64,000 nt of DNA from Pseudomonas fluorescens (GCF_902497875.1 NZ_CABVHY010000009.1:124001-188000); one strand, 5' to 3'. Numbered from the stretch's first letter, positions 17,632 to 29,757 are shown. Made by a program: numbers and translations. The notes: a model not told the origin generated them from the sequence alone.

Positions 17632-17692
17632 AATTAACATAGTGAAGGTTCTTCGTGCCGATGACAAATGCTGATTCGCATAAATCATGCAT
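17624..17692. promoter_or_regulatory. ATGCAT sites at the repressor gene start (putative operators)
   Basis: TTATGCATAA (17624-17633) overlaps the start codon region, and a second ATGCAT core (17687-17692) lies in an AT-rich region suited to the repressor promoter. They share the core with the palindromes at the holin promoter. Autoregulation is inferred. Confidence 0.45.
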
Positions 17693-17832
17693 AGACCCAC
17701 CCTGGGCGAGCTGAACCTTCATGCCTGCGAAGGGCGGACTGCCCGTGGTAACCTTGCGCCCATCGCGAAAAAGCCGGGCCAAAAGGGTCCCGTTTTTGCC
17801 CCCCACTTTTGACGAATCGCCCTAAATCACTG

Positions 17833-20412
17833 ATGAATAAAGCACTTTCAGACTTATCCAGCCACACGCCAATGATGCAACAGTACTGGCGCCTGAAGAA
17901 CCAACACCCTGATCAGTTAATGTTCTACCGCATGGGTGACTTCTACGAGATCTTCTACGAAGACGCGAAGAAAGCCGCCAAGCTGCTGGACATCACCCTG
18001 ACGGCGCGTGGGCAGTCGGCCGGGCAGGCAATTCCGATGTGCGGAATTCCTTACCACGCAGCTGAAGGCTATCTGGCCAAGCTGGTGAAGCTCGGTGAGT
18101 CAGTGGTGATCTGTGAGCAAGTCGGCGATCCGGCGACCAGCAAAGGTCCGGTGGACCGCCAGGTGGTACGTATCATTACGCCGGGCACGGTCAGCGATGA
18201 AGCGCTGCTCGACGAACGCCGGGACAACCTGATTGCCGCCGTGCTGGGTGACGAACGTCTGTTCGGCCTGGCTGTACTGGACATCACCAGCGGTAACTTC
18301 ACGGTTCTGGAAATCAAAGGCTGGGAAAACCTGCTGGCGGAGCTGGAGCGGGTCAATCCGGTCGAGCTGATGATCCCGGATGACTGGCCAAAGGACCTGC
18401 CGGCCGAGAAGCGCCGCGGTGTTCGCCGTCGTGCGCCATGGGACTTCGAACGGGATTCGGCGCTCAAAAGCCTTTGCCAACAGTTCTCGACCCAAGACCT
18501 GAAAGGCTTCGGCTGCGAGAACCTGACCCTGGCCATCGGCGCTGCCGGTTGCCTGCTCAGCTACGCCAAGGAAACCCAGCGCACGGCCCTGCCGCACTTG
18601 CGCCGCCTGCGCCATGAACGCCTCGACGACACCGTGGTGCTGGATGGCGCCAGCCGGCGCAACCTGGAGCTGGACACCAACCTTGCCGGTGGCCGCGACA
18701 ATACCCTGCAATCGGTGGTGGATCGTTGCCAGACCGCCATGGGCAGCCGTTTATTGACCCGCTGGTTGAATCGTCCGCTGCGTGACTTGCAGATCCTGCA
18801 GGCCCGCCAGACCTCGATCACCTGCCTGCTGGATAGCTATCGCTTTGAAAAGCTGCAACCGCAGCTCAAGGAAATCGGCGATATCGAACGGATCCTCGCC
18901 CGGATCGGCCTGCGTAATGCCCGCCCACGGGACCTGGCACGTCTGCGCGATGCGCTGGCGGCCTTGCCGGAACTGCAAGTGGCGATGACCGAACTTGAGG
19001 CCCCTCACCTCAATCAACTGGCGGTGACCACCAGTACTTACCCCGAGCTTGCGGCTCTGCTGGCAAAAGCCATCATCGACAACCCGCCAGCGGTGATCCG
19101 TGACGGCGGCGTACTGAAAACCGGTTACGACGCCGAGCTGGATGACCTGCAATCGCTGAGCGAAAACGCCGGGCAGTTCCTCATCGATCTTGAAGTGCGC
19201 GAGAAAGCCCGCACCGGCCTGGCGAACCTCAAGGTCGGCTACAACCGAGTTCACGGTTACTTCATCGAGTTACCGAGCAAACAGGCCGAACAGGCACCCG
19301 CGGACTACATACGCCGCCAGACCCTCAAAGGTGCCGAGCGTTTCATTACGCCGGAACTGAAGGCTTTCGAAGACAAGGCGCTATCGGCCAAGAGCCGCGC
19401 CCTGGCTCGCGAGAAGATGCTCTACGAAGCACTTCTCGAAGACCTGATTGCGCAATTGCCGCCGTTGCAGGACACCGCCGCGGCACTGGCCGAACTGGAC
19501 GTGCTGAGCAACCTGGCCGAACGGGCACTGAACCTGGACCTGAACTGCCCGCGCTTCGTCAGCGAACCGTGCATGCGTATCACTCAGGGCCGTCACCCGG
19601 TGGTCGAGCAAGTGCTGACCACGCCATTCGTGGCCAACGACCTGAACCTGGATGACAACACCCGGATGCTGGTGATCACCGGTCCTAACATGGGTGGTAA
19701 ATCCACTTACATGCGACAGACCGCATTGATCGTGTTGCTGGCGCACATCGGCAGCTTCGTGCCGGCCGCCAGCTGTGAGTTGTCCCTGGTGGACCGGATC
19801 TTTACCCGGATCGGCTCCAGCGATGACCTGGCCGGTGGACGTTCGACCTTCATGGTCGAAATGAGCGAAACCGCGAACATCCTCCACAACGCCACCGAAC
19901 GCAGCCTGGTGCTGATGGACGAAGTCGGTCGCGGCACCAGCACTTTCGACGGCCTGTCGCTGGCTTGGGCTGCGGCCGAACGCCTCGCCCATTTACGCGC
20001 CTACACCCTGTTCGCCACCCACTACTTCGAATTGACGGTGCTGCCGGAAAACGAGCCACTGGTGGCCAACGTCCACCTCAATGCCACCGAGCACAACGAA
20101 CGGATTGTCTTCCTGCACCACGTTCTGCCCGGCCCTGCCAGCCAGAGCTACGGCCTGGCGGTTGCACAGTTGGCCGGCGTGCCCACGGAGGTCATCGTGC
20201 GGGCTCGCGAGCATCTGAGCCGCCTGGAAACCACCAGTCTGCCGCATGAAGTGCCAAGCCCTACAAAGAGCAAGGCGTCCGTCCCACAGCAAAGCGATAT
20301 GTTCGCCAGCCTGCCGCATCCGGTACTGGATGAGCTGGCCAAACTTGATCTGGATGACTTGACTCCACGCAGAGCGCTGGAAATGCTCTATACATTGAAG
20401 ACACGGATCTAA
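17833..20412 (+). CDS. mutS: MutS, DNA mismatch-recognition ATPase
   Basis: 859-residue mismatch-repair sensor. The mismatch-contacting motif is Phe37-Tyr-Glu39 in MGDFYEIF, the core and clamp domains follow, Walker [10 protein letters not shown] is at 617-625, and the ATPase motifs [10 protein letters not shown] and [12 protein letters not shown] are present. The C-terminal dimer region is also present, ending near [16 protein letters not shown] chose the ATG at 17833; a TTG at 17809 in the same frame is less likely. Neighbours fit the conserved pseudomonad order mutS-fdxA-rpoS. Confidence 0.97.
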   Translation: MNKALSDLSSHTPMMQQYWRLKNQHPDQLMFYRMGDFYEIFYEDAKKAAKLLDITLTARGQSAGQAIPMCGIPYHAAEGYLAKLVKLGESVVICEQVGDPATSKGPVDRQVVRIITPGTVSDEALLDERRDNLIAAVLGDERLFGLAVLDITSGNFTVLEIKGWENLLAELERVNPVELMIPDDWPKDLPAEKRRGVRRRAPWDFERDSALKSLCQQFSTQDLKGFGCENLTLAIGAAGCLLSYAKETQRTALPHLRRLRHERLDDTVVLDGASRRNLELDTNLAGGRDNTLQSVVDRCQTAMGSRLLTRWLNRPLRDLQILQARQTSITCLLDSYRFEKLQPQLKEIGDIERILARIGLRNARPRDLARLRDALAALPELQVAMTELEAPHLNQLAVTTSTYPELAALLAKAIIDNPPAVIRDGGVLKTGYDAELDDLQSLSENAGQFLIDLEVREKARTGLANLKVGYNRVHGYFIELPSKQAEQAPADYIRRQTLKGAERFITPELKAFEDKALSAKSRALAREKMLYEALLEDLIAQLPPLQDTAAALAELDVLSNLAERALNLDLNCPRFVSEPCMRITQGRHPVVEQVLTTPFVANDLNLDDNTRMLVITGPNMGGKSTYMRQTALIVLLAHIGSFVPAASCELSLVDRIFTRIGSSDDLAGGRSTFMVEMSETANILHNATERSLVLMDEVGRGTSTFDGLSLAWAAAERLAHLRAYTLFATHYFELTVLPENEPLVANVHLNATEHNERIVFLHHVLPGPASQSYGLAVAQLAGVPTEVIVRAREHLSRLETTSLPHEVPSPTKSKASVPQQSDMFASLPHPVLDELAKLDLDDLTPRRALEMLYTLKTRI

Positions 20413-20555
20413 CGCATAGCTGTACAAGCTGTTAGAATCTCGCGCGGTTTGGGATGCTGCAGGTTATTAGCCTGGTCTGCAGACTATCGCTCCCGAACCT
20501 GGCGAACCCCGTCCTGTAGGGGCTCCGCTGCCGCCGCCTGAGGAGAGAATTAGAA

Positions 20556-20879
20556 ATGACCTTCGTCGTCACCGACAACTGCATCAAGTGCAAGTACACC
20601 GACTGCGTAGAAGTCTGTCCGGTGGACTGCTTTTACGAAGGACCGAACTTCCTGGTGATTCACCCGGATGAGTGCATCGACTGCGCGCTTTGCGAGCCAG
20701 AATGCCCTGCAGTGGCCATTTTCTCCGAAGATGAAGTCCCGGAAGATATGCAACAATTCATTCAGTTGAATGTTGAGCTGGCCGAAATCTGGCCCAACAT
20801 CACCGAGAAGAAAGAATCGCTGCCGGATGCAGAAGAGTGGGATGGCGTGAAGGGCAAGATCAAAGACCTCGAACGCTGA
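20556..20879 (+). CDS. fdxA: FdxA, seven-iron ferredoxin
   Basis: 107-residue ferredoxin of the Azotobacter type with one [3Fe-4S] and one [4Fe-4S] cluster. Cysteines 9, 12, 17 and 21 followed by Pro form the first set ([14 protein letters not shown]), with 40, 43, 46 and 50 in [11 protein letters not shown], and the usual C-terminal extension is present. GAGGAGA precedes the ATG. The mutS-fdxA gap holds a TAGAAT -10 candidate near 20435. The gene is followed by its own terminator and then convergent rsmZ. Confidence 0.96.
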   Translation: MTFVVTDNCIKCKYTDCVEVCPVDCFYEGPNFLVIHPDECIDCALCEPECPAVAIFSEDEVPEDMQQFIQLNVELAEIWPNITEKKESLPDAEEWDGVKGKIKDLER

Positions 20880-20896
20880 TAGATGCCGCGTGCTGG

Positions 20897-20922
20897 AAAA
20901 GGCCCCCTTGTGGGCCTTTTTG
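20897..20922 (+). terminator. rho-independent terminator after fdxA
   Basis: AAAAGGCCC/GGGCCTTTT stem with a short loop and a T-run, 18 bases after the fdxA stop. Confidence 0.85.
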
Positions 20923-20937
20923 CTTTGTAGGACAGAC

Positions 20938-21067
20938 AAAAAAAAGGGGCGGTTTGACCCGCCCACATTTTTCCTTAGTCCCTGTATTCCTTTTCATCGT
21001 CCTGATGAATCGCTTCCTGCGATGTCCTTTAACCATCGTCCTTGATGGCTGTGCCTATCCGTTGACA
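20938..21067 (-). ncRNA. rsmZ: RsmZ small regulatory RNA
   Basis: About 130-nucleotide RNA that titrates the translational repressors RsmA/RsmE in the GacS/GacA pathway. The minus strand carries eight GGA motifs. Three of them sit in hairpin loops: CCATC-AAGGAC-GATGG, ATCGC-AGGAA-GCGAT and TTCATC-AGGAC-GATGAA. It ends in a GGGCGG/CCGCCC terminator with a seven-T run. The start near 21067 is set by agreement with the known fluorescens RsmZ 5' end; a TACTAT -10 lies nine bases upstream (21076-21081). Location between fdxA and rpoS is the conserved rsmZ position. Confidence 0.93.
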
Positions 21068-21241
21068 CAGCACTGATAGTAGAAGGTTCCCCGCCAAGAG
21101 CAATCACTGCGCCGGGGCCCGACAATGCTCGAGCGTTCATCGCGGCACTTGGAAAAACGCTTCAGAATCAAACCACTAAGAAAAATCACCAACACTAATG
21201 GACGCCTACCTTCAGGCAAGGAAACCGAACACTTACGAGAG

Positions 21242-21259
21242 AGTAGGCAAAGGCCTACA
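21242..21259 (-). promoter_or_regulatory. GacA upstream activating sequence of rsmZ
   Basis: TGTAGGCCTTTGCCTACT on the minus strand, centred about 184 bases upstream of the rsmZ start. The position is that of the GacA box. The sequence departs from the consensus TGTAAG-N6-CTTACA symmetrically, at the fifth base of each half, and also at the last base. Confidence 0.7.
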
Positions 21260-21323
21260 ACAACTGAAGGCTAAACCTGAAAGACCGAAAGGCCAGCGCC
21301 CTGTCATTCAGTGATCTTGAGCG

Positions 21324-21360
21324 CAATAAAAAGCCCCGAACCAGTCGGGGCTTTTTATTG
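21324..21360. terminator. terminator downstream of rpoS
   Basis: Perfect 16-base arms CAATAAAAAGCCCCGA/TCGGGGCTTTTTATTG around ACCAG. A- and T-runs flank the GC stem on both strands, so it works in both directions. It lies 19 bases past the rpoS stop. Confidence 0.9.
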
Positions 21361-21378
21361 TCGAGTAACGCGCTCCCA

Positions 21379-22383
21379 TTACTGGAACAGCGACTCACTC
21401 GACAGGCCGTTCTTCTCCAGAATCTCTCGAAGGCGTTTGAGGCCTTCAACCTGAATCTGCCTCACCCGCTCGCGGGTCAGACCAATCTCCAGGCCTACGT
21501 CTTCCAGTGTGCTGCTCTCGTGACCGCGCAACCCGAAGCGGCGAATCACCACCTCACGCTGCTTGTCCGTCAGTTCCGAGAGCCACTGATCAATGCTTTG
21601 TGACAGATCATCGTCCTGCAGCAACTCGCAAGGGTCTGTTGGACGATCATCGGTCAAAGTGTCGAGCAGGGTTTTATCCGAATCCGGACCCAGCGAAACG
21701 TCAACCGAAGAAACCCGTTCATTGAGGCCCAGCATGCGCTTGACCTCTCCCACCGGTTTTTCCAGCAGGTTGGCGATCTCTTCAGGGGAAGGTTCATGAT
21801 CGAGCTTTTGTGTCAGCTCACGTGCTGCCCGCAGGTAGACGTTGAGCTCTTTGACCACATGAATCGGCAACCGAATGGTTCGGGTCTGATTCATGATCGC
21901 GCGCTCGATGGTTTGACGAATCCACCAGGTTGCGTAGGTCGAAAAGCGGAAGCCGCGTTCCGGATCGAATTTTTCCACTGCACGGATCAAACCGAGGTTG
22001 CCCTCTTCGATCAGGTCGAGCAGTGACAGCCCACGATTGACGTAGCGCCGAGCGATTTTCACCACCAGCCGCAGGTTGCTCTCAATCATGCGTTTGCGCC
22101 CGGCCGGATCACCACTTTGCGACAAGCGTGCAAAATGAACTTCTTCTTCCGGGGAGAGCAATGGGGAAAAGCCGATTTCATTGAGATACAACTGGGTCGC
22201 ATCGAGCGCCCGGGTGTAATCGATGTACTTGTGTTGCTTTAGTGAAGCGGAGTGTTTGGATTTTGCGCGAACCGAGGGTGTAACAGCCCCCTCATTCGGC
22301 ATCGTATCCGTAGCGACGCCGGCCTCCATCAGGAGAACCTCATCGTCGATGTCAAACTCCGGCACTTCTTTACTGAGAGCCAT
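21379..22383 (-). CDS. rpoS: RpoS, stationary-phase sigma factor
   Basis: 334-residue sigma-38. Region 1.2/2 ([26 protein letters not shown], then [44 protein letters not shown]), region 3, and the region 4 helix-turn-helix ([30 protein letters not shown]) are complete. It drives general stress and stationary-phase genes. AAAGGA precedes the ATG. It is last in the ispF-truD-surE-pcm-nlpD-rpoS run; in pseudomonads the main rpoS promoter lies inside nlpD. A hairpin at 22449-22479 lies in its leader. Confidence 0.98.
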   Translation of the reverse strand: MALSKEVPEFDIDDEVLLMEAGVATDTMPNEGAVTPSVRAKSKHSASLKQHKYIDYTRALDATQLYLNEIGFSPLLSPEEEVHFARLSQSGDPAGRKRMIESNLRLVVKIARRYVNRGLSLLDLIEEGNLGLIRAVEKFDPERGFRFSTYATWWIRQTIERAIMNQTRTIRLPIHVVKELNVYLRAARELTQKLDHEPSPEEIANLLEKPVGEVKRMLGLNERVSSVDVSLGPDSDKTLLDTLTDDRPTDPCELLQDDDLSQSIDQWLSELTDKQREVVIRRFGLRGHESSTLEDVGLEIGLTRERVRQIQVEGLKRLREILEKNGLSSESLFQ

Positions 22384-22448
22384 TGTTATAGTCCTTTGGT
22401 GAGTTCGACCTCAAGCTCGAGCGACGCCTTTATCCTTGGCAACGCTGG

Positions 22449-22479
22449 AGCCTGTTCCTCCTACGTGAGGGAACAGGCT
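22449..22479 (-). other. hairpin in the nlpD-rpoS interval (rpoS mRNA leader)
   Basis: AGCCTGTTCC/GGAACAGGCT 10-base arms with an 11-base loop, nine bases after the nlpD stop and about 65 bases before the rpoS ATG. No U-tract follows, so it is more likely a leader structure than a terminator. Confidence 0.6.
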
Positions 22480-22488
22480 GGTAACCGA

Positions 22489-23346
22489 TCAACGACGCGG
22501 CAGGAATTGCAGCGGATCTACAGGTTTACCCTGACGGCGAATCTCAAAGTGCAGTTTCACCCGGTCTGTACCAGTTGACCCCATTTCGGCAATAGCCTGT
22601 CCGACCTTGACCTGCTGACCCTCCCGAACCAACAGCCTACGGTTGTGGCCGTAAGCACTTACGTAGGTATCGCTGTGTTTGATAATGACTAATTCGCCGT
22701 AGCCCCGCAAGCCACTCCCGGCGTATACAACCGTGCCATCAGACGCAGCTAAAACAGGCTGTCCCAAATCTCCGGCGATATCAATGCCTTTATTCAAACT
22801 CCCGTTTGAAGAGAATTTACCGATCAAAATACCGTTGGAAGGCCAGCCCCAGCCAGTGGGCGCAGGCCCCGCAGGCGCGAGTGGCGGTGCGACCGGCTTG
22901 CTCGCGACACTGGTTGTAGTGCCGACTGCAGTGCCGGCGGCGGCACCGGCCGGGCGGCGAAATACCGTGGTTTTACTGGAAGAGGACGGTGTTGAATCGA
23001 CCTTGGTAACCACCGCTGTCGGCGTTGAACCTGAACGGCCGTCGAAGCGAATCGTCTGACCCGGGTGAATGGTGTAAGGCACCGGAATATTGTTACGTGC
23101 CGCCAGGGCCTTGTAGTCCCAGCCATAACGAAAGGCGATCGAGAACAACGTATCGCCGCGGCGAACTACATACTGGCCAGTGGTCACGGCTGGCCGCTGG
23201 GCCGCCGCGTTATTGCGGTCGACCACCCCCACGCTACTTGAAGGTTTGCTGGAGCACGCAACCAGCATGGTACTCAAGACAAGGCCAATCACCAGTCGCT
23301 GAAAGCTTGTTATATCCATACGCTGCGCAATGACTGTGAGACTCAC
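22489..23346 (-). CDS. nlpD: NlpD-like lipoprotein, activator of cell-wall amidase
   Basis: 285-residue outer-membrane lipoprotein. The signal peptide has lipobox LVAC (Cys31), a LysM peptidoglycan-binding domain spans about 57-101, a Ser/Pro/Ala-rich linker follows, and an M23/LytM domain covers about 180-283. The zinc ligands of active LytM enzymes are altered: the first His is absent (NKGIDIAG) and HxH has become KLHFEIR. As in other NlpD/EnvC proteins it should therefore activate an amidase rather than cut itself. The GTG start has GGGAG upstream, while the ATG at 23319 has no ribosome binding site. The coding region is expected to hold the rpoS promoter. Confidence 0.92.
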   Translation of the reverse strand: MSLTVIAQRMDITSFQRLVIGLVLSTMLVACSSKPSSSVGVVDRNNAAAQRPAVTTGQYVVRRGDTLFSIAFRYGWDYKALAARNNIPVPYTIHPGQTIRFDGRSGSTPTAVVTKVDSTPSSSSKTTVFRRPAGAAAGTAVGTTTSVASKPVAPPLAPAGPAPTGWGWPSNGILIGKFSSNGSLNKGIDIAGDLGQPVLAASDGTVVYAGSGLRGYGELVIIKHSDTYVSAYGHNRRLLVREGQQVKVGQAIAEMGSTGTDRVKLHFEIRRQGKPVDPLQFLPRR

Positions 23347-23552
23347 CCGCCGCTCCCTATGTGGTGGCTGATAATAAAGTTTGCCTGTTCAGGCCTGGAG
23401 TGTCGCCAGTATAACCATCCGCTTCGGGTTTACCGCTGACAAAGCGAATCCGGAGCATACCGCCGTTGACTGACGTTCAATCGCGTTTATCCGAACAGTC
23501 CCGCTGTAAGACAAACGCGACCAAACAGAATTCATCGCTATTAAACAAATAC

Positions 23553-24966
<1,414 letters not shown>

Positions 24967-24979
<13 letters not shown>

Positions 24980-26025
24980 GGGCTGTCCGTCTGCCCCACC
25001 GGCACCAGATCGACAAGTTCGCGCACCAATACAGTGGCGAAGCATCCGGCCGGCAGGACGAATTCCAGTTGCAGAATGTCGGGCTCGGGATAATGCCACG
25101 TCAACCCACCAATGGGCAGCCGCAGGATGCGACGCTCGTGGCTCATTCCGGCATTGATCAACCAATCGCGCAGATCGGCTTCGCGAGCGGCAATTTCCTG
25201 TTCCAGTACATGGACAGCGCCGGCCGCCGGCGAGTCACCTTCGCCCCACTGCGGGCCGGTCGGATGCAGGTCGAGAATCGCCAGACGTGGATCGCTGCAC
25301 TCGGCTTCACCCGCCGGAAAGAAACTGCGGCTGTCGGTAAAGGCCAGCAGATCGCCGACCTGGGCACGCTGCCAGGTGCCATCAGCGACGCGCGCCGCCA
25401 ACACCTGGTTGAACAGAAAACTGCGGGCAGTGGAGAGCAACCGGGAACGCACGTTGCGCTGCTCCGGCAGAGCCTTGCGCGCGGCCCAATCACGAGCATC
25501 AACCAGATTACCGCCGTTATGCCCGAAGCGCTGGGCGCCGAAATAGTTGGGGATGCCTTGTTTGGCAATCAATTGCAGACGTTCTTCAATCGCGGCCTTG
25601 TCGCCGGTAAACCGGGTCAGGCGCAAAGTGAACCCGTTGGCCGAGTGGGCACCGCGTTGCAATTTGCGTTTATGCCGGCCGGTCTTGAGGATTTTCAGCG
25701 TGTCGTTTTCCGCCGCCGACAGATCAGGGTCGGCCTTGCCCGGCAACTGCACGCTGAACCACTGGCGAGTCAGTGCCTGTCGGTCCTTGAGGCCCGCGTA
25801 ACTGACGGTGCGCAATGACACGCCCGCAGCCTTGGCAATCCGCCGTGCCGCTTCTTCGGTATTCAGGCCACGTTTTTCCACCCAGATCCACAGGTGTTCG
25901 CCGTCGCCGCTCAGGGGAATATCGAGAACTTCGTCGACCTGGAAATCTTCCGCCGTGGCTTTCAGTACCGCGGTGCCGAGGGCTTGGCCATAGGCCCGCG
26001 GACCGAGCAATTGCAGTTCGTTCAT
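24967..26025 (-). CDS. truD: TruD, tRNA pseudouridine(13) synthase
   Basis: 352-residue enzyme that isomerises U13 of tRNA-Glu. The N-terminal [26 protein letters not shown] and the catalytic GLKDRQA (Asp81) are present, with the TruD insertion domain in the middle and the closing [17 protein letters not shown]. It overlaps ispF upstream by four bases (ATGA) and surE downstream by 13. Confidence 0.96.
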
Positions 26026-26495
26026 GCGCGCAGCAACAAGGCAACGGAATGCACGGCAATGCCTTCTTCGCGACCGACAAAGCCGAGCTTTTCGGTGGTG
26101 GTAGCTTTCACGTTCACTTGATCCAACTCAACTTGAAGATCCGCGGCAATCAGCGCGCGCATCGATTCGATATGCGGGGCCATTTTCGGCGCCTGGGCGA
26201 CGATGGTGTTATCGACATTACCGACTTTCCAGCCCTTGGCGTGGATCAGTGCGACGACGTGGCGCAGCAGCGCACGGCTGTCCGCGCCCTTGAACTGCGG
26301 ATCGGTGTCCGGAAAGTGCTTGCCGATATCGCCTAGCGCAGCTGCGCCCAGCAACGCATCGCTGAGGGCGTGCAGCAAGACGTCACCGTCGGAGTGGGCG
26401 AGCAGCCCGAAGCCGTGGGCAATCCGCACACCGCCCAGAGTAATGAAATCGCCTTCAGCGAAACGGTGCACATCATAGCCGTGGCCAATACGCAT
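26022..26495 (-). CDS. ispF: IspF, 2-C-methyl-D-erythritol 2,4-cyclodiphosphate synthase
   Basis: 157-residue MEP-pathway enzyme that makes the cyclic diphosphate from CDP-methylerythritol phosphate. Zn ligands lie in [11 protein letters not shown] (Asp8, His10) and His in [18 protein letters not shown]; the C-terminal [16 protein letters not shown] is typical. The start [10 protein letters not shown] is canonical, but no Shine-Dalgarno is visible. The ATG follows directly the T-run of a terminator-like hairpin (26496-26525). It is first in the ispF-truD-surE-pcm-nlpD run. A TAGAAT (26528-26533, minus) might be its -10. Confidence 0.95.
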   Translation of the reverse strand: MRIGHGYDVHRFAEGDFITLGGVRIAHGFGLLAHSDGDVLLHALSDALLGAAALGDIGKHFPDTDPQFKGADSRALLRHVVALIHAKGWKVGNVDNTIVAQAPKMAPHIESMRALIAADLQVELDQVNVKATTTEKLGFVGREEGIAVHSVALLLRA

Positions 26496-26525
26496 AAAAA
26501 AACGCCCCGATTTTATTCAGGGCGT
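26496..26525 (-). terminator. terminator of fghA abutting the ispF start codon
   Basis: ACGCCC/GGGCGT stem with a 12-base loop and a seven-T run on the minus strand. The last T of the run is followed immediately by the ispF ATG. Confidence 0.75.
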
Positions 26526-26548
26526 GATTCTACCTGCTTTGTCGGACA

Positions 26549-27394
26549 TTAGCCGCCTAGAGCTTGGCCGTGATGCTGCAAGTGATCGTCGATGAAGCTG
26601 GCGATGAAGAAATAGCTGTGGTCGTAGCCGGGTTGCAGGCGCAACGTCAGCGGATGACCAGCCAGTTTGGCAGCCTGTTGCAAAGCTTCAGGCTTGAGTT
26701 GGATGGCCAGGAAATCGTCGCGATCGCCTTGGTCGACCAGCAGCGGCAGTTTCTCGTCAGCCTCGGCAATCAACGCGCAGGCATCCCACTCGCGCCACTT
26801 CGATCGATCTTCTCCCAGGTAGCGGGAAAAGGCCTTCTGACCCCAAGGGCAATCCATCGGATTGTTGATCGGCGAGAACGCCGACACCGACTGATAACGC
26901 CCCGGATTGCGCAAGGCGCAGACCAGCGCACCGTGGCCGCCCATGGAATGACCGCTGATGCCGCGCTTGTCCGACGCAGGGAAATGCGCTTCAACCAATG
27001 CCGGCAATTCCTGCACTACATAGTCGTGCATCCGATAGTGCCGGGACCAGGGTTCCTGGGTGGCATTCAGATAAAAACCGGCGCCGAGGCCGAAGTCCCA
27101 AGCGCCATCCGGATCACCCGGCACATCGGCACCGCGAGGGCTGGTGTCCGGTGCGACGATGATCAGCCCCAGTTCCGCGGCCATGCGCATGGCACCGGCC
27201 TTGTGCATGAAGTTCTCGTCGGTGCAGGTCAGGCCGGACAACCAGTACAGCACCGGCAGTTTGCCCCCCTGCTCCGCTTGCGGCGGCAGGTACACGGCAA
27301 ACACCATGTCACAGCCGAGCACGTCGGAGCGGTGCCTGTAGCGTTTGTGCCAGCCGCCGAAGCTTTTCTGGCAGGAGATGTTTTCCAAACTCAT
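26549..27394 (-). CDS. fghA: FghA, S-formylglutathione hydrolase
   Basis: 281-residue serine hydrolase of the esterase D family that splits S-formylglutathione to formate and glutathione, the second step of formaldehyde detoxification. The nucleophile Ser lies in [10 protein letters not shown], and His in [16 protein letters not shown], with an Asp in QGDRDDFL. The [11 protein letters not shown] segment is family-typical. It lies 87 bases after adhC on the same strand, separated by a dispersed repeat, and is followed by a terminator. Confidence 0.95.
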   Translation of the reverse strand: MSLENISCQKSFGGWHKRYRHRSDVLGCDMVFAVYLPPQAEQGGKLPVLYWLSGLTCTDENFMHKAGAMRMAAELGLIIVAPDTSPRGADVPGDPDGAWDFGLGAGFYLNATQEPWSRHYRMHDYVVQELPALVEAHFPASDKRGISGHSMGGHGALVCALRNPGRYQSVSAFSPINNPMDCPWGQKAFSRYLGEDRSKWREWDACALIAEADEKLPLLVDQGDRDDFLAIQLKPEALQQAAKLAGHPLTLRLQPGYDHSYFFIASFIDDHLQHHGQALGG

Positions 27395-27450
27395 AGCAAG
27401 CTCCCCGCTGCAAGCCCAAACCTCAAACGCCAGCCGATGCGATCGGCTTG

Positions 27451-27480
27451 CCGCTTGAAGCTTGAAGCTTGCAGCTGCTC
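27451..27480. repeat. dispersed GCTTGAAGCTTGAAGC-type repeat between adhC and fghA
   Basis: The segment holds tandem CTTGAAG units followed by CTTGCAGCTGC. A complementary piece, GCTGCAAGC, lies at 27408-27416, so the interval can fold. This motif is a common intergenic repeat in fluorescens-group genomes as I recall; copy number here needs a search. Confidence 0.5.
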
Positions 27481-27481
27481 C

Positions 27482-28675
<1,194 letters not shown>

Positions 28676-28701
28676 TTATTGCCATACAGGGATAATCCTT
28701 G

Positions 28702-29598
28702 ATGTCCGAAAACCGCTGGGAAGGTATCGACGAATTTGTCGCAGTCGCCGAATGCAGCCAGTTCACGGCTGCCGCGGAACGCCTGGGGGTTTCTTCCTCC
28801 CACATCAGTCGACAAATAGTACGCCTTGAAGAGCGCCTGCAAACCCGACTGCTTTACCGAAGCACCCGCCGGGTAACACTGACCGAGGCCGGGCAAACCT
28901 TCCTTCAACATTGCCAACGCTTGCAGGACGGACGCGAAGAAGCGCTGCGGGCGGTCGGCGACTTGACCAGCGAACCCAAAGGCATGTTGCGCATGACTTG
29001 CGCCGTGGCTTACGGCGAACGCTTCATCGTGCCATTGGTGACCCGCTTCATGGGGCTCTATCCGCAACTGCGAATCGACATTGAACTGAGCAACCGCCAA
29101 CTCGATTTGGTGCACGAAGGCCTGGACCTGGCGATCCGCCTCGGCCGCTTGCAGGATTCAAGACTGGTGGCAACACGCCTGGCACCACGGCGCATGTACC
29201 TGTGCGCCTCGCCGTCCTACCTGGAACGTTATGGCCGCCCACACAGCCTGTCGGAACTGAGCCGACACAACTGCCTTATCGGCAGCTCGGACATGTGGCA
29301 ACTGGAACAGAACGGCCGGGAATTTTCCCAACGGGTACAGGGAAACTGGCGCTGCAACAGTGGCCAGGCGGTGCTGGATGCGGCGCTGCAAGGGGTTGGG
29401 TTGTGTCAGTTGCCGGATTACTACGTGCTTGAACACCTGAAAAACGGCGAATTGATTTCACTGCTGGAAGCCCACCAACCGCCGAACACCGCCGTGTGGG
29501 CGCTTTATCCACAGCAGCGGCATCTGTCGCCGAAGGTGCGCAAGTTGGTGGATTATCTGAAGGAGGGGTTGGCCGAAAGGCCGGAATATCGAACTTAG
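28702..29598 (+). CDS. gfnR: GfnR-like LysR-type regulator of formaldehyde detoxification
   Basis: 298-residue LysR regulator with helix-turn-helix FTAAAERLGVSSSHISRQIVRLEERL (about 18-43) and a substrate domain from about residue 90. It is divergent from adhC, 107 bases apart. In P. aeruginosa the gene in this place, gfnR, activates adhC-fghA in response to formaldehyde or compounds that yield it, such as choline and sarcosine. The same role is expected here. I use the ATG at 28702 rather than the preceding in-frame TTG. Confidence 0.85.
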   Translation: MSENRWEGIDEFVAVAECSQFTAAAERLGVSSSHISRQIVRLEERLQTRLLYRSTRRVTLTEAGQTFLQHCQRLQDGREEALRAVGDLTSEPKGMLRMTCAVAYGERFIVPLVTRFMGLYPQLRIDIELSNRQLDLVHEGLDLAIRLGRLQDSRLVATRLAPRRMYLCASPSYLERYGRPHSLSELSRHNCLIGSSDMWQLEQNGREFSQRVQGNWRCNSGQAVLDAALQGVGLCQLPDYYVLEHLKNGELISLLEAHQPPNTAVWALYPQQRHLSPKVRKLVDYLKEGLAERPEYRT

Positions 29599-29640
29599 AT
29601 CTGCTTGTTCAGGACAGATTTGGTTGCCTGATCCACCGCA

Positions 29641-29734
29641 ATCGCGAGCAAGCTCGCTCCCACAGTGGATCAATGGCGAACACTGAAAAAGTGGGCAACG
29701 CTAAAAAGTGTGGGAGCGAGCCTGCTCGCGATTA
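29641..29734. repeat. REPIN (two inverted REP sequences)
   Basis: ATCGCGAGCAAGCTCGCTCC at 29641 and its inverted copy with one change (GAGCCTGCTCGCGAT) ending at 29733 flank a 40-base spacer, between gfnR and ispD. The same 25-base arm occurs at 36641-36665. Confidence 0.85.
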
Positions 29735-29757
29735 CGGTAGAAAAGAAAACGAGCAAC

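Noticed and set aside
22489..22600. Frameshift or truncation in nlpD suggested by the altered zinc motif
   Set aside because: The frame is continuous and the length normal; ligand loss is a known property of NlpD-type activators.
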